Of a stretch of 64,000 nt of DNA, positions 45,183 to 54,014 are shown piece after piece; position 1 is the stretch's first letter, and each line of letters begins with the position of its first letter. The notes beneath the pieces are model-generated. The model did not search any database. It had not been told where the DNA came from and saw nothing but the letters and a program-made list of their open reading frames with translations. The DNA comes from Thalassospira lucentensis (GTDB taxonomy: Bacteria; Pseudomonadota; Alphaproteobacteria; Rhodospirillales; Thalassospiraceae): positions 1,346,501-1,410,500 of the forward strand of contig NZ_CP136684.1 in assembly GCF_032921865.1 (NCBI RefSeq), read 5' to 3'. Position numbers and translations under genes: made by a program.

Positions 45183-46123
45183 CCTTCGAGCTTGCCTACA
45201 AGCTTCGCGATGGTCGCGTTCAGCTTATCAAGATAGGCGCTGTATTTTTCCTGACCATAAAACACCGGATCGGCACCGGCATTTTTCATCAGCTTGATCA
45301 CGTCTTCGCGCTGCATGACCTTTTCGATATGAGCTTCAAGCGCATCAACGGTTTCCTGCGGCGTACCTTTCGGCAGAACCACACCACGCGTGATCACCAG
45401 CTCGGCATCCATGCCAAGTTCCTTAAGCGTCGGGACATCCGGTGCATCATCGGTGCGTTCCTCGGTACCAACGGCTGCGTAAATCAGATCACCATTGTCG
45501 ACGAACTGCTTGGCCGACGAAATATCGCCAATCGCGATATCGATGTTACCACCCATCAGGGCACGGATACGCTCACCCGTGTCGGTATACCCGACATAGG
45601 AAAACTGAAGGCCCATGGCTTCTTCGATCATCGCGATATGAACATGCGGGATCCCGCCCAGCGTCACACCGGCACGAACGGCACCCGGATGTGCCTTGGC
45701 ATAGGCAACCAGTTCTTCAAAGTTCGAGAAATTGTCGTTCTTCGACAGCGTCAGATACTGCGGCGATGACGCCACCAGCGCGACCGGGATGAAGCTGTCC
45801 CAGTTAAGCTCGGTAATCCCGGTCTGGTTCGATACCAGAAGACCTTCGTGAATCTGCGAAATGGTATAACCATCTGCCGGGCGTTTGGCGAATTCGGCAA
45901 GGCCGACATTGCCACCCACGCCGGGCATGTTGATAACCGGTACGGCCTGACCGGTTTCTTCGGTAAGGCCCTGGGCAACGATACGCATCAGCGTGTCACT
46001 GCCACCACCCGGGCCCCACGGCACGATAAATTCAATCGGTTTTTCGGGATAGCTCTGCGCCTGCGCGGGTGCGGCAAAGGCAGCGGCCATCAAACCGGCT
46101 GCTACGGCAATCTTGCGGAACAT
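45179..46123 (-). CDS. tctC: tripartite tricarboxylate transporter substrate-binding protein TctC
   Basis: This 314-residue periplasmic binding protein has a signal peptide (FRKIAVAAGLMAAAFAAPAQA, shown here as AVAAGLMAAAFAAPAQA). The Bug/TctC pattern YPEKPIEFIVPWGPGGGSDT follows, which shapes the ligand pocket. The ligand cannot be told. It is first gene of the tctCBA-ggt operon. The upstream region holds palindromes that could bind the nearby GntR regulator. Confidence 0.9.
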   Translation of the reverse strand: MFRKIAVAAGLMAAAFAAPAQAQSYPEKPIEFIVPWGPGGGSDTLMRIVAQGLTEETGQAVPVINMPGVGGNVGLAEFAKRPADGYTISQIHEGLLVSNQTGITELNWDSFIPVALVASSPQYLTLSKNDNFSNFEELVAYAKAHPGAVRAGVTLGGIPHVHIAMIEEAMGLQFSYVGYTDTGERIRALMGGNIDIAIGDISSAKQFVDNGDLIYAAVGTEERTDDAPDVPTLKELGMDAELVITRGVVLPKGTPQETVDALEAHIEKVMQREDVIKLMKNAGADPVFYGQEKYSAYLDKLNATIAKLVGKLEG

Positions 46124-46161
46124 ATGTTCTGCCTCCTGATGAGATTTGATACCTGAGTCTG

Positions 46162-46180
46162 AACCAATTTATATTTGGTT
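46162..46180. promoter_or_regulatory. palindrome upstream of tctC
   Basis: AACCAA and TTGGTT are perfect 6-bp arms around TTTATAT, 40 bp before the tctC start. ATTGGTT motifs recur at 46341 and 46351 on the TauE side. This is a candidate site for the GntR/FCD regulator at 47323. Confidence 0.5.
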
Positions 46181-46246
46181 TGTTCATTTTGTCGCCATAT
46201 TGTTGGCATTCTTGCATTTGGTTCGCAACTATTAAATCTGGTTAAT

Positions 46247-46276
46247 GCTGATTAATTGCCAGATTAAGCTGATTAA
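46247..46276. repeat. phased GCTGATTAA direct repeats
   Basis: GCTGATTAA occurs at 46247-46255 and 46268-46276, exactly 21 bp apart (two helical turns), in the centre of the tctC/TauE divergent gap. This suggests cooperative protein binding on one DNA face. Confidence 0.45.
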
Positions 46277-46382
46277 CGGCGCAAAACATTTGCCAACTAC
46301 GACCAATCAGAGTTAGTACCAATACACCTAGATAGTCATTATTGGTTTGGATTGGTTCATCATGATTGAAATCGAAGGCACC

Positions 46383-47195
46383 ATGAGCCTGTACCTGCTG
46401 TGGGGTGCAGCAATGCTGTTTGCCGGCATCGTTGGCGGCATCATGGCCGGGCTTCTGGGCGTCGGCGGCGGCATCGTCATTGTGCCGGTGCTGTATCATT
46501 TCCTGACCACCATGGGCGTTGATGAAAGCCTGCGCATGCAGGTTGCCGTTGCCACCTCGTTAACGACGATTATCGCCACCGCGATTTCATCAACCCGAAG
46601 CCATTACAAAAAGGGTTCGGTCGATATCGCCCTGCTTAAACACTGGGGACCGGCAATTGTCGTTGGTGTCCTGATTGGCACCGCGATTGGCGGTTTTGCC
46701 GATGGCCGGGTTCTGACCATCGTGTTTGCCGTCGTCGCCCTGCTGGTTGCGGCCAATATGATTCTGGTCCGGGATCGCGAAACCGATACCCAGAAAAACC
46801 CGCCCAAATCCGTCTGGGCGATACTGGGTGTGATCGCGGGCAGCCTGTCGGCCATGATGGGCATCGGCGGCGGCACGATCTGCGTACCGGTATTAAGCTT
46901 CCTTGGATATGACATCCGCCGTGCAGTGGGCACCTCGGCCGCAATCGGCCTGATCATCGCCCTGCCCGGCACCATCGGTTATGCGATGTCCGGCATCGGT
47001 GTGGACGGGCGTCCGCCCTTCTCGCTGGGCTATGTGAACGTGCTTGCCGCGGCCCTGCTGATCCCGATGACGGTTCTTTTCGCACCGGTCGGCGCACGCA
47101 TCGCACATTCCATCCCGAGACGGGCCCTTCGCATCTGTTTTGGCCTGTTTCTGGCCATCACATCATTGCGCATGTTCTATGATCTGATTTCCTGA
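46383..47195 (+). CDS. TauE/SafE-family permease
   Basis: This 270-residue integral membrane protein has about 8 segments. GIVGGIMAGLLGVGGGIVIV near the N-terminus and SLSAMMGIGGGTICVPVLSF in the second half are the duplicated TauE/SafE motifs. Relatives export sulfite, sulfoacetate or other anions. The ATG at 46383 has AAGG 5 bp upstream; the longer frame starts at a TTG without site. It is divergent from tctCBA-ggt and followed by a GntR regulator, so it may export a by-product of that pathway, for example a sulfonate or small acid. Confidence 0.88.
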   Translation: MSLYLLWGAAMLFAGIVGGIMAGLLGVGGGIVIVPVLYHFLTTMGVDESLRMQVAVATSLTTIIATAISSTRSHYKKGSVDIALLKHWGPAIVVGVLIGTAIGGFADGRVLTIVFAVVALLVAANMILVRDRETDTQKNPPKSVWAILGVIAGSLSAMMGIGGGTICVPVLSFLGYDIRRAVGTSAAIGLIIALPGTIGYAMSGIGVDGRPPFSLGYVNVLAAALLIPMTVLFAPVGARIAHSIPRRALRICFGLFLAITSLRMFYDLIS

Positions 47196-47322
47196 TATCT
47201 GATTGGGATTGATGCTGTTCCGGACCGATGAAACCGCAAGGGTGCAAAATGTGGGCAACGGCCCGGAACAGATAAGATTTAACAGATAAGATTTAAACGT
47301 CCAGATAACGATAAAAAAAGCC

Positions 47323-47994
47323 ATGAATGACATAGCAACCCAGGGGTTGGCAGAAAAGCTGAGAACAAGCTTCGCCGCGGGAGAATTCGTCAAGAACGGG
47401 CGCGTCATCGCCGAACGCGAATTGGCCGAACAGCTTGATGTCGGGCGTCGCGCGCTCCGCAAGGCACTGGATCAGCTTGAATCTGACGGCCTGATCTGGC
47501 GCCGTCAGGGTCAGGGCACCTTTGTCGGCACCCCGCCCACACCACGCCTGCGCAAGCTCGAAGGACTGGCCACCCGAACAAGCCCCTTTGAAATCATGGA
47601 AGTAAGGCAGGAGATCGAGCCCTCGATGGCCCGGTTTGCCGCCCTGCGCGCCTCGCAGGCCGATATCGACACCATGCGCACCATGATCGAAAACGCCGCC
47701 AAGGCCCAAAATCAGGGCGAATATGAAAAATGGGATGCGGCCTTTCATCAGAAACTGGCCGAAAGTGTCCGCAACACGCTGTTTCTGGCGGTGTTCGAAG
47801 CCGTCAGTGCCGTCCGGCGCGAAGCCGCATGGGCGCGCATGCGTGAAAGCAGCCATTCCGACCGCCTGATCAATGACCTAAGCACCCAGCATCGCGAAAT
47901 CGTCGATGCCATAGAACAGCGCGACCCCAAACGCGCAGAAGACGCCATGCGGCGTCATCTGGTTCAGGTCGAACAGGCGTTAAAGCAAATCTGA
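47323..47994 (+). CDS. GntR-family regulator with FCD domain
   Basis: This 223-residue FadR-type regulator has the winged helix (RVIAERELAEQLDVGRRALRKAL, cut here to IAERELAEQLDV and RRALRKALDQLE). It is followed by WRRQGQGTFVG and the FCD ligand domain (VRQEIEPSMARFAALRA, then KWDAAFHQKLAE). The FCD residues include Asp and His positions that bind a metal and a carboxylate ligand. The location downstream of TauE and next to tctCBA-ggt makes those the likely targets. Converges with the racemase gene. Confidence 0.88.
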   Translation: MNDIATQGLAEKLRTSFAAGEFVKNGRVIAERELAEQLDVGRRALRKALDQLESDGLIWRRQGQGTFVGTPPTPRLRKLEGLATRTSPFEIMEVRQEIEPSMARFAALRASQADIDTMRTMIENAAKAQNQGEYEKWDAAFHQKLAESVRNTLFLAVFEAVSAVRREAAWARMRESSHSDRLINDLSTQHREIVDAIEQRDPKRAEDAMRRHLVQVEQALKQI

Positions 47995-48013
47995 CCGGAA
48001 ATTTGATCCGTGA

Positions 48014-48769
48014 TCATGCCACCGGCGCAAACTCGGCAAATATCCCGTCGTAAGTTTTGACCGGCGGGCTGGCATAGGCCCCCGCCTTGCTGGTCTGAAG
48101 CCCAAGCATCCCCATCGCCTCAATCAGCTTGACCGCCGCACTGACCCCGTCAATCACCGGCACGCCAAGCTCGGCCTGCAATCGGTCGGCAATATCGGTC
48201 ATCCCGGCACAGCCCAGCACAATCGCCTCGGCACCATCTTCGGCAAGGCAGTTTTCCGCCGACGTTTTCAGCGCCAGATAGGCCATATCCGCATTTTCAC
48301 CCTCGAAATCGAGTGTCCGGACACCCGCCGCCCGCACCACACATTGCGAAGACGCCCCATATTTCGACACCAGATGTTCAAGCGGCCGCACCGATACCGC
48401 CATCGGGGTGACGATGGCAAAGCGCGATGCAACGATGGCCGCAAACCGAAGGGCCGCCTCGCATAACCCCATCACCGGCGCCTTGGTCAGGCAGCGCGCG
48501 GCATCAACACCGGTATCATCAAAACACGCCACGACATATCCGCTGATCTTCCCGCCCGATGCCCCGTCTGCCTCAAGCCCGCGCATCGCGGCAAGCAACC
48601 CGACACTGGCGAATGCCTCGTCATAATAACCCTCGATACTGGCCGGGCCGAATTTGGGGTTCAGGGCCAAAACCTCGGTCCCCGGTGCGACAATACGACG
48701 CGCCTGCAAACCAACCTTTTCGGTAAACCCGACCGACATATTGGGATTGATAACCGCGATCCGGGTCAT
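48014..48769 (-). CDS. Asp/Glu/hydantoin racemase family protein
   Basis: This 251-residue protein has the two-Cys pattern of the family: VVACFDDTGVDAARCLTK in the first domain and IVLGCAGMTDIADRLQ in the second. INPNMSVGFTEKVGLQ at the N-terminus is the usual opening of hydantoin/amino-acid racemases. It is the last gene of the ABC importer operon, overlapping the second permease by 4 bp, so it probably inverts an imported D- or L-configured amino acid, hydantoin or opine. Confidence 0.87.
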   Translation of the reverse strand: MTRIAVINPNMSVGFTEKVGLQARRIVAPGTEVLALNPKFGPASIEGYYDEAFASVGLLAAMRGLEADGASGGKISGYVVACFDDTGVDAARCLTKAPVMGLCEAALRFAAIVASRFAIVTPMAVSVRPLEHLVSKYGASSQCVVRAAGVRTLDFEGENADMAYLALKTSAENCLAEDGAEAIVLGCAGMTDIADRLQAELGVPVIDGVSAAVKLIEAMGMLGLQTSKAGAYASPPVKTYDGIFAEFAPVA

Positions 48770-49593
48770 GCCTTTTGCCCCTTGCGATGCCGCAGGATCA
48801 GGACCGAACCAAGGGCGATGGCAATCACCACAAACGAAAAGCCCGTCGTCACCGTGCCCAGCGCATAAAGCACTGGCGTCGTCACGTTGGTTGTCATCCC
48901 GTAAATCTCAAGCGGCAGGGTATTAAGCGCCCCCGCCGTCATCAGCGTCCGGGCAAACTCGTCATAGGACAGGGTAAAGGAAAACATCGCGACCCCGATC
49001 AGGCTGGGGGCCACCATCGGCAGGACAATATGCCAGATGGTCTGCCAACTGCTCGCACCCAGATCGCGTGCCGCTTCCTCATAAGACGGATCAAACCGGT
49101 TAAACACCGCAAACATGATCAGAAGCCCGAACGGGAAGGTCCATGTCAGATGCGCGCCAAGGGCCGATGTAAACCATTGCGGCTGCCAGCTAACGATATT
49201 GAACAGCAATCCGATGCCAAGCGAAATCAGGATCGACGGCACGATCAGGCTGGCAATCGCCAGATAGAAAATCACGCTGTCCCCCTTGAACCGCTTGCGA
49301 AACGCAAGCCCGGCCATAAAGGACACCAGAACCGTCACCACCATGACAATCAGGCCAAGTTTGAGAGATCGCAGGAACGATCCGCCAAAATCCCCGACCG
49401 CCTGCTGTTCAAACAGATTGCCGAACCAATGGACTGAAAACCCATTCATCGGGAAGGTCAGACCGCCATTTTCACCCTGAAATGACAGGATAAAAATCGT
49501 CAGCATCGGCCCATACAGAAACAGCACAAACAGCGCAAAGAAGGCCGCCAGAAAATAGAAACTTGTCGGGCGCTTTTCACGGGTCTTCGCCAT
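48766..49593 (-). CDS. ABC transporter permease, PotC-like
   Basis: This 275-residue permease has six membrane segments and the EAA loop EEAARDLGASSWQTIWHIVLP (core EAARDLGASSWQTIW). Start is the ATG at 49593, two bases after the stop of the first permease (TGAGATG), with the longer frame inside that gene. It pairs with the 49595-50452 permease in the spermidine/putrescine-like importer. Confidence 0.9.
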   Translation of the reverse strand: MAKTREKRPTSFYFLAAFFALFVLFLYGPMLTIFILSFQGENGGLTFPMNGFSVHWFGNLFEQQAVGDFGGSFLRSLKLGLIVMVVTVLVSFMAGLAFRKRFKGDSVIFYLAIASLIVPSILISLGIGLLFNIVSWQPQWFTSALGAHLTWTFPFGLLIMFAVFNRFDPSYEEAARDLGASSWQTIWHIVLPMVAPSLIGVAMFSFTLSYDEFARTLMTAGALNTLPLEIYGMTTNVTTPVLYALGTVTTGFSFVVIAIALGSVLILRHRKGQKA

Positions 49594-49594
49594 C

Positions 49595-50452
49595 TCAAAG
49601 CTCCTTCCTGATATCAACCATGCGCAGCAACGCCGTCACGATCAAAAGCACGGTCACCAGAAGCACCACCGCACTGGCCGCCGCCGCCGGATATTGCAGC
49701 AACCCGATCTCATTGGAAATCTGAAGCCCGACCGACGCACTCTGCCCGCCACTCATTAACCGCACCGTGATGAAATCGCCCATCACGACCGTGATGACAA
49801 AGATCGAACCGATTGCAATGCCGGGCTTCGATAGCGGCACAATCACATGCCGCAGGGTTTCAAACCCCGATGCCCCGGCATCACGCGCCGCCTCGATCAG
49901 GGAACGGTCAATGCGCATCATCGAATTGAAAATCGGCACCACCATAAACAGGGTGTAAAGATGCACATCCGCCAGAACGACCGCAAAATCCGAAAACAGC
50001 AGGAATTCAAGCGGCTCATCGACAATCCCCAGCCCCATCAGGGCCGAATTCAAAAGCCCGTTGCGCCCCAGAAACGGAATCCACGAAATCATGCGAATGA
50101 TGTTCGACGTCCAGAACGGGATCGTGCACAACATGAACAGGACAATCTGCCATGTCAGGCTGCGCACATGGAACGCCAGGAAATAGGCAACCGTAAACCC
50201 GATCAGAAGGGTAAAGCCCCAGGTCAGGGCGGCATATTTGAACGTATTAAGGTAAATCTGCCAGGTTACTGAAGACCCCAGCAGGTATTTGTAATTTTCA
50301 AAAATGAAGTCGGGCAGAATGCGGTATTCGTCATAATCCCAGAAACTGACGACAATAATCGTCAGCAACGGCACGACCAGAAAGATCGCAAAGATCAGCG
50401 CCATCGGCGAGATCAGGAAATACGACGATCGTTTGGACATATCAAACGCCAT
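49595..50452 (-). CDS. ABC transporter permease, PotB-like
   Basis: This 285-residue permease has six membrane segments. The EAA loop is EAARDAGASGFETLRHVIVP. KRSSYFLISPMALIFAIFLV starts the first segment. AAAGGGCAGACA precedes the ATG. Polyamine/opine/Fe3+-type family (PotB/HisM-like), coupled with the second permease. Confidence 0.9.
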   Translation of the reverse strand: MAFDMSKRSSYFLISPMALIFAIFLVVPLLTIIVVSFWDYDEYRILPDFIFENYKYLLGSSVTWQIYLNTFKYAALTWGFTLLIGFTVAYFLAFHVRSLTWQIVLFMLCTIPFWTSNIIRMISWIPFLGRNGLLNSALMGLGIVDEPLEFLLFSDFAVVLADVHLYTLFMVVPIFNSMMRIDRSLIEAARDAGASGFETLRHVIVPLSKPGIAIGSIFVITVVMGDFITVRLMSGGQSASVGLQISNEIGLLQYPAAAASAVVLLVTVLLIVTALLRMVDIRKEL

Positions 50453-50537
50453 TGTCTGCCCTTTGAACCGGAAAAATCATCAGGGAAATCAGGATATCGG
50501 GCGCAACCGAAGCTGCGCCCGACCGAATTGAAACGCC

Positions 50538-51854
50538 TTATGCGGCGATGAATTCGTTCCACTTGCGGACCATGTGCTTGTTCTCGTCCATGACAGAGTT
50601 CCAGCACGCAACCGATCCCATGCGTTCCTCGTACGAACCGCCATCGCGAACCGCACCGGCCTTTTCCATGACCTTGCCATCCGGGCTAAGGATATCGCCC
50701 TGGGCTTCCTTGCCTTCCATCCAGAAGCCCCATTCGTCTTCGGACATGAATTTCTGTGCGGTTGCCGGGGCTGCGCTGTAATAACCCTGACGGTTAAGAT
50801 ACGCCCCGACCCAGCCCGACAGGTACCAGTCGATATATTCATACGCCGCCTCAAGTTCGAGGCCGGTAAGATGCTTGGCAAGACCAATGCCGCCACCCCA
50901 TGCACGATACCCTTCCTTAAGCGGCTGGTATTTGCACGCGATGCCCTTGGAACGAACCGCCGCAACCGCCGGTGACCACATCGACTGGATCACGACTTCG
51001 CCCGATGCCATCAGGTTGACCGACTCATCGAAGCTCTTCCAGAAGGCGCGGAACTGACCGGCTTTCTTGGCATCGATCATGATCGCAATCGTCTTGTCGA
51101 TTTCTTCCTGGGTCATGTTGCCCTTGTCACCATAGGTAACCTCGCCCATGGCTTCGCAAACCATGGCCGCATCCATGATCCCGATGGACGGAATGTTCAG
51201 GATCGATGCCTTGCCCTTGAAGGCCGGATCAAGCAAATCGGCCCAGCTATTGATCGGGCGTTCGATCAGGTCCGGACGAATGCCCAGCGTATCGGCATTG
51301 TAAATCGTCGGGACAAGGGTCATCCACTGGGTCGGCGCAGATGCAAATTCGACACTGTCGGCACCTTCGACGAAGCCAACCGTGTGCGGGGCGGTGCCCT
51401 GTGCGATCTCGGAATCCGGGGTCAGTTTGCCGTCAATGAACAGCTTGGAGATATACTGATAGTTTTTAAGCTTGGTGGTATCCATCGGCTGCATGGTGCC
51501 CGCCGGGAAGACCTTCTTACAGATCCAGTATTCGATATCGGCAATATCAAACGATTTCGGCTGGGTGACCGCACGCTGCGCAACCGCATCGGAATCAAGG
51601 GCGGTCATCTGAAGCGTGAAACCAAGGTCTTCCTTAACCTTGTCGGCAACCGCATTGATGTTTGAAACACCCGTACCGAACTGGCGCAACGTCACATCCT
51701 TGATGTTCTGCGCCCAGATGGTCGGGAAACCGGTGATCGCACCTGAACCAATCGCGACACCGGCAGTCGCAGCCGCACCCTTAACAAAGCCGCGGCGGGT
51801 GACTTCCTTGGTCGAAAGCAGGTTTTTCGTCGTTTTGGAATTGTCGGTCGTCAT
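50538..51854 (-). CDS. ABC transporter substrate-binding protein, PotD/F-like with Tat signal
   Basis: This 438-residue protein carries a twin-arginine signal (TRRGFVKGAAATAGVAIGSG), so it is exported folded. The mature domain is a spermidine/putrescine-type binding fold (WGGGIGLAKHLTGLELEAAY, EYIDWYLSGWVGAYL near the end). The ligand is not evident; the racemase in the operon suggests an amino-acid derivative rather than a polyamine. Tat export suggests a cofactor or early folding. Expressed after the ATPase gene. Confidence 0.88.
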   Translation of the reverse strand: MTTDNSKTTKNLLSTKEVTRRGFVKGAAATAGVAIGSGAITGFPTIWAQNIKDVTLRQFGTGVSNINAVADKVKEDLGFTLQMTALDSDAVAQRAVTQPKSFDIADIEYWICKKVFPAGTMQPMDTTKLKNYQYISKLFIDGKLTPDSEIAQGTAPHTVGFVEGADSVEFASAPTQWMTLVPTIYNADTLGIRPDLIERPINSWADLLDPAFKGKASILNIPSIGIMDAAMVCEAMGEVTYGDKGNMTQEEIDKTIAIMIDAKKAGQFRAFWKSFDESVNLMASGEVVIQSMWSPAVAAVRSKGIACKYQPLKEGYRAWGGGIGLAKHLTGLELEAAYEYIDWYLSGWVGAYLNRQGYYSAAPATAQKFMSEDEWGFWMEGKEAQGDILSPDGKVMEKAGAVRDGGSYEERMGSVACWNSVMDENKHMVRKWNEFIAA

Positions 51855-51881
51855 GTGAAGCTCCTGATAAATGATGTTTTT

Positions 51882-52967
51882 TTAGGCCAGAACATGCGCG
51901 TGTTCGGGTTTCCAGTAGGCGATGAACTTTTCCTTCCGGCGCACGGGCGCCTGCCGAAATTCACTTTCGGTCTTCATCAGGGTGATTTCCTTGCCGTCAT
52001 TGGTCGTCGCCACAATCCGCACCCAAAGGCCGAGATACTCGACCGTTGTGATTTCGACGGGAATCTGACCGTTTTCGGCATCACCGGGCGCTGTTTCACC
52101 CAGTCCGATCAGGTCGGTACGAATTGTGAATTCAAGATCCTCGCCCGTGGCACCATCGCCATATCCGGGCAGGAAGAAACTATCGGGACCACGGGTCAGA
52201 AGCGTGCCCGCCGGGCTGCTTTCCGAAACCGTTCCCTTGAAGATGTTCTGACCGCCCATGAAATTGGCGATGAAGCGCGAACGCGGCTTGTTGAATATTT
52301 CCTCGGGCGTGCCTTTCTGGCGAATGACACCGTCTTCCATCACAACCACCATGTCCGAAAGCGCAAGCGCCTCGTCCTGGGCGTGGGTGACATGGACAAA
52401 CGTGATGCCAAGCTCCTGCTGAAGGCGACGCAATTCATCGCGCATCCGCGCCCGCAGGAACGGATCAAGGGCCGAAAGCGGCTCGTCCAGCAACAGGACG
52501 GAGGGCTGCGTGATTAGTGCGCGCGCAAGCGCGATGCGCTGCTGCTGCCCACCCGAAAGCTGATCGGGCTTGCGATCTGCAAACTTTTCCATATGGACAC
52601 GCGCCAGCATTTCCTTGGCCCGTTCGTTGCGCTCAGCCGGGGAAATGCCCTGCATCCGCAGGCCGAACGCGACATTTTCCATGCAGGTCATATGCGGGAA
52701 CAACGCATAATTCTGGAACATCATGGCCGTGCCGCGCTTGACCGGCGGAAGCTCGGTCACATTGCGATCCCCGATCAGAAGATCACCTTCGCTGATCACC
52801 TCATGCCCGGCGATCATGCGCAATGTCGTGGTTTTGCCGCAGCCGGATGGACCAATCAGGCAGCAATAGGCCCCTGCCGGTATCTTGAGGTCGATCGATT
52901 TGACTGCGATGGTACTGCCGTAATGCTTACTGACAGCGATCAACTCAATGGCCCCGTTACCCTTCAT
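51882..52967 (-). CDS. ABC transporter ATP-binding protein, PotA-like
   Basis: This 361-residue ATPase has Walker A GPSGCGKTTT, signature LSGGQQQRIALARAL, Walker B VLLLDEPLSALD and the H-loop VTHAQDEALALS. A C-terminal TOBE-type domain follows (about 270-355). The ATG at 52967 has GGGTGGGCG upstream; the longer frame lies in the operator region. First gene of the five-gene operon. Confidence 0.92.
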   Translation of the reverse strand: MKGNGAIELIAVSKHYGSTIAVKSIDLKIPAGAYCCLIGPSGCGKTTTLRMIAGHEVISEGDLLIGDRNVTELPPVKRGTAMMFQNYALFPHMTCMENVAFGLRMQGISPAERNERAKEMLARVHMEKFADRKPDQLSGGQQQRIALARALITQPSVLLLDEPLSALDPFLRARMRDELRRLQQELGITFVHVTHAQDEALALSDMVVVMEDGVIRQKGTPEEIFNKPRSRFIANFMGGQNIFKGTVSESSPAGTLLTRGPDSFFLPGYGDGATGEDLEFTIRTDLIGLGETAPGDAENGQIPVEITTVEYLGLWVRIVATTNDGKEITLMKTESEFRQAPVRRKEKFIAYWKPEHAHVLA

Positions 52968-52992
52968 GCGCCCACCCGTTACTGCATGCAAA

Positions 52993-53004
52993 ATTGTTAA
53001 CAAT
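52993..53004. promoter_or_regulatory. palindromic operator of the ABC importer operon
   Basis: ATTGTTAACAAT is a perfect 12-bp palindrome 26 bp before the ATPase start, in the 315-bp divergent gap with the GntR gene. A CAACAATTTTGTAG element lies at 53224-53237 near the GntR side. Candidate operator for the GntR/FCD protein. Otherwise this gap shows no gene. Confidence 0.5.
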
Positions 53005-53282
53005 CCATATTTTTGATTGTAGGCAAATTGCATGCCATTTTCAGGATCGGCAGTTTTGCGGGACGTTCACCCGAAACCATAGGGCGACGAAACCGGCCAA
53101 TGCCCGATTCATACGCAACTTGTGCGCAATTTTTGCACAGCAGCATTCTTTTGATTAAACCGAAGGCAAAGCCGTTGCGACTCATCCAAAACGATTGCCG
53201 CATTTTTTTGTTTTGCAGATCGTCAACAATTTTGTAGAAAAGAATTGACCCCTCGAATGAACAACCGGAAAGATGCGCCGCG

Positions 53283-54014
53283 ATGGCCAACCCCGCACAG
53301 CCCACACCCTATAAAGGCAGCGGTAAACTTCGCCCGGAAGAATTGATCTATCAGGAAATGCTGGGTGCCATTCTTGACCGGCGGCTGGAGCCGGGCATGA
53401 AACTGATCGAAGAAGATCTTGCCAAAACATTCTCGGTCAGCCGTGCCCGCATCCGCGCCACCTTCTTACAGCTCGCCCATGACAAGCTGATCAATCTGGT
53501 CCCCAATCGCGGGGCCTTCATCGCCGAACCCACCATAGACGAAGCCATCGAAGTCTTTTCCGCCCGCCGCATGATCGAAGACGGCGTGGTTCGCAAAATC
53601 GCCGCCAAGATGACGCCCGACCGCGCAAACCAGATCCGCGAACATCTGGAACGCGAACATCAGGCCCATCACGCAGGCGACCACCGTGCCGCCATCATTC
53701 TTTCGGGGGAATTCCACCTGTTGCTGGCCCGTCTTGCCGGCAACCTGGTGATCGAGGAATTTCTGGAACGCCTGATCCTGCGAAGCTCCCTGATCATTGC
53801 GATGTATGAAAGCCCGCAACCGGTAGATTGCTCCCACTCGGAACATGAAACGCTTTTAAACGCCCTTCTGGGCGGCGATCCGGACGCGGCAGCCGCCGAA
53901 ATGGCCAAACATCTTGATGCCATTCGCGACCGGTTGCAGCTTCAACGCCCCAAACCGGCCAAAACCGATTTCGCCAGCATCTTTGGCCGAAATCCCAAAT
54001 CGGTCGCCAGCTAA
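53283..54014 (+). CDS. GntR-family regulator with FCD domain, divergent from the ABC operon
   Basis: This 243-residue regulator has the winged helix (MKLIEEDLAKTFSVSRARIR, then FLQLAHDKLINLVPNRGAF). The FCD domain includes EVFSARRMIEDGVVRKIA, then GEFHLLLARLAGN. It resembles the FadR/VanR/ HypR-like regulators of amino-acid and opine catabolism. Divergence from the importer points to local control. The first ATG after the GGAAAG is used. Confidence 0.88.
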   Translation: MANPAQPTPYKGSGKLRPEELIYQEMLGAILDRRLEPGMKLIEEDLAKTFSVSRARIRATFLQLAHDKLINLVPNRGAFIAEPTIDEAIEVFSARRMIEDGVVRKIAAKMTPDRANQIREHLEREHQAHHAGDHRAAIILSGEFHLLLARLAGNLVIEEFLERLILRSSLIIAMYESPQPVDCSHSEHETLLNALLGGDPDAAAAEMAKHLDAIRDRLQLQRPKPAKTDFASIFGRNPKSVAS

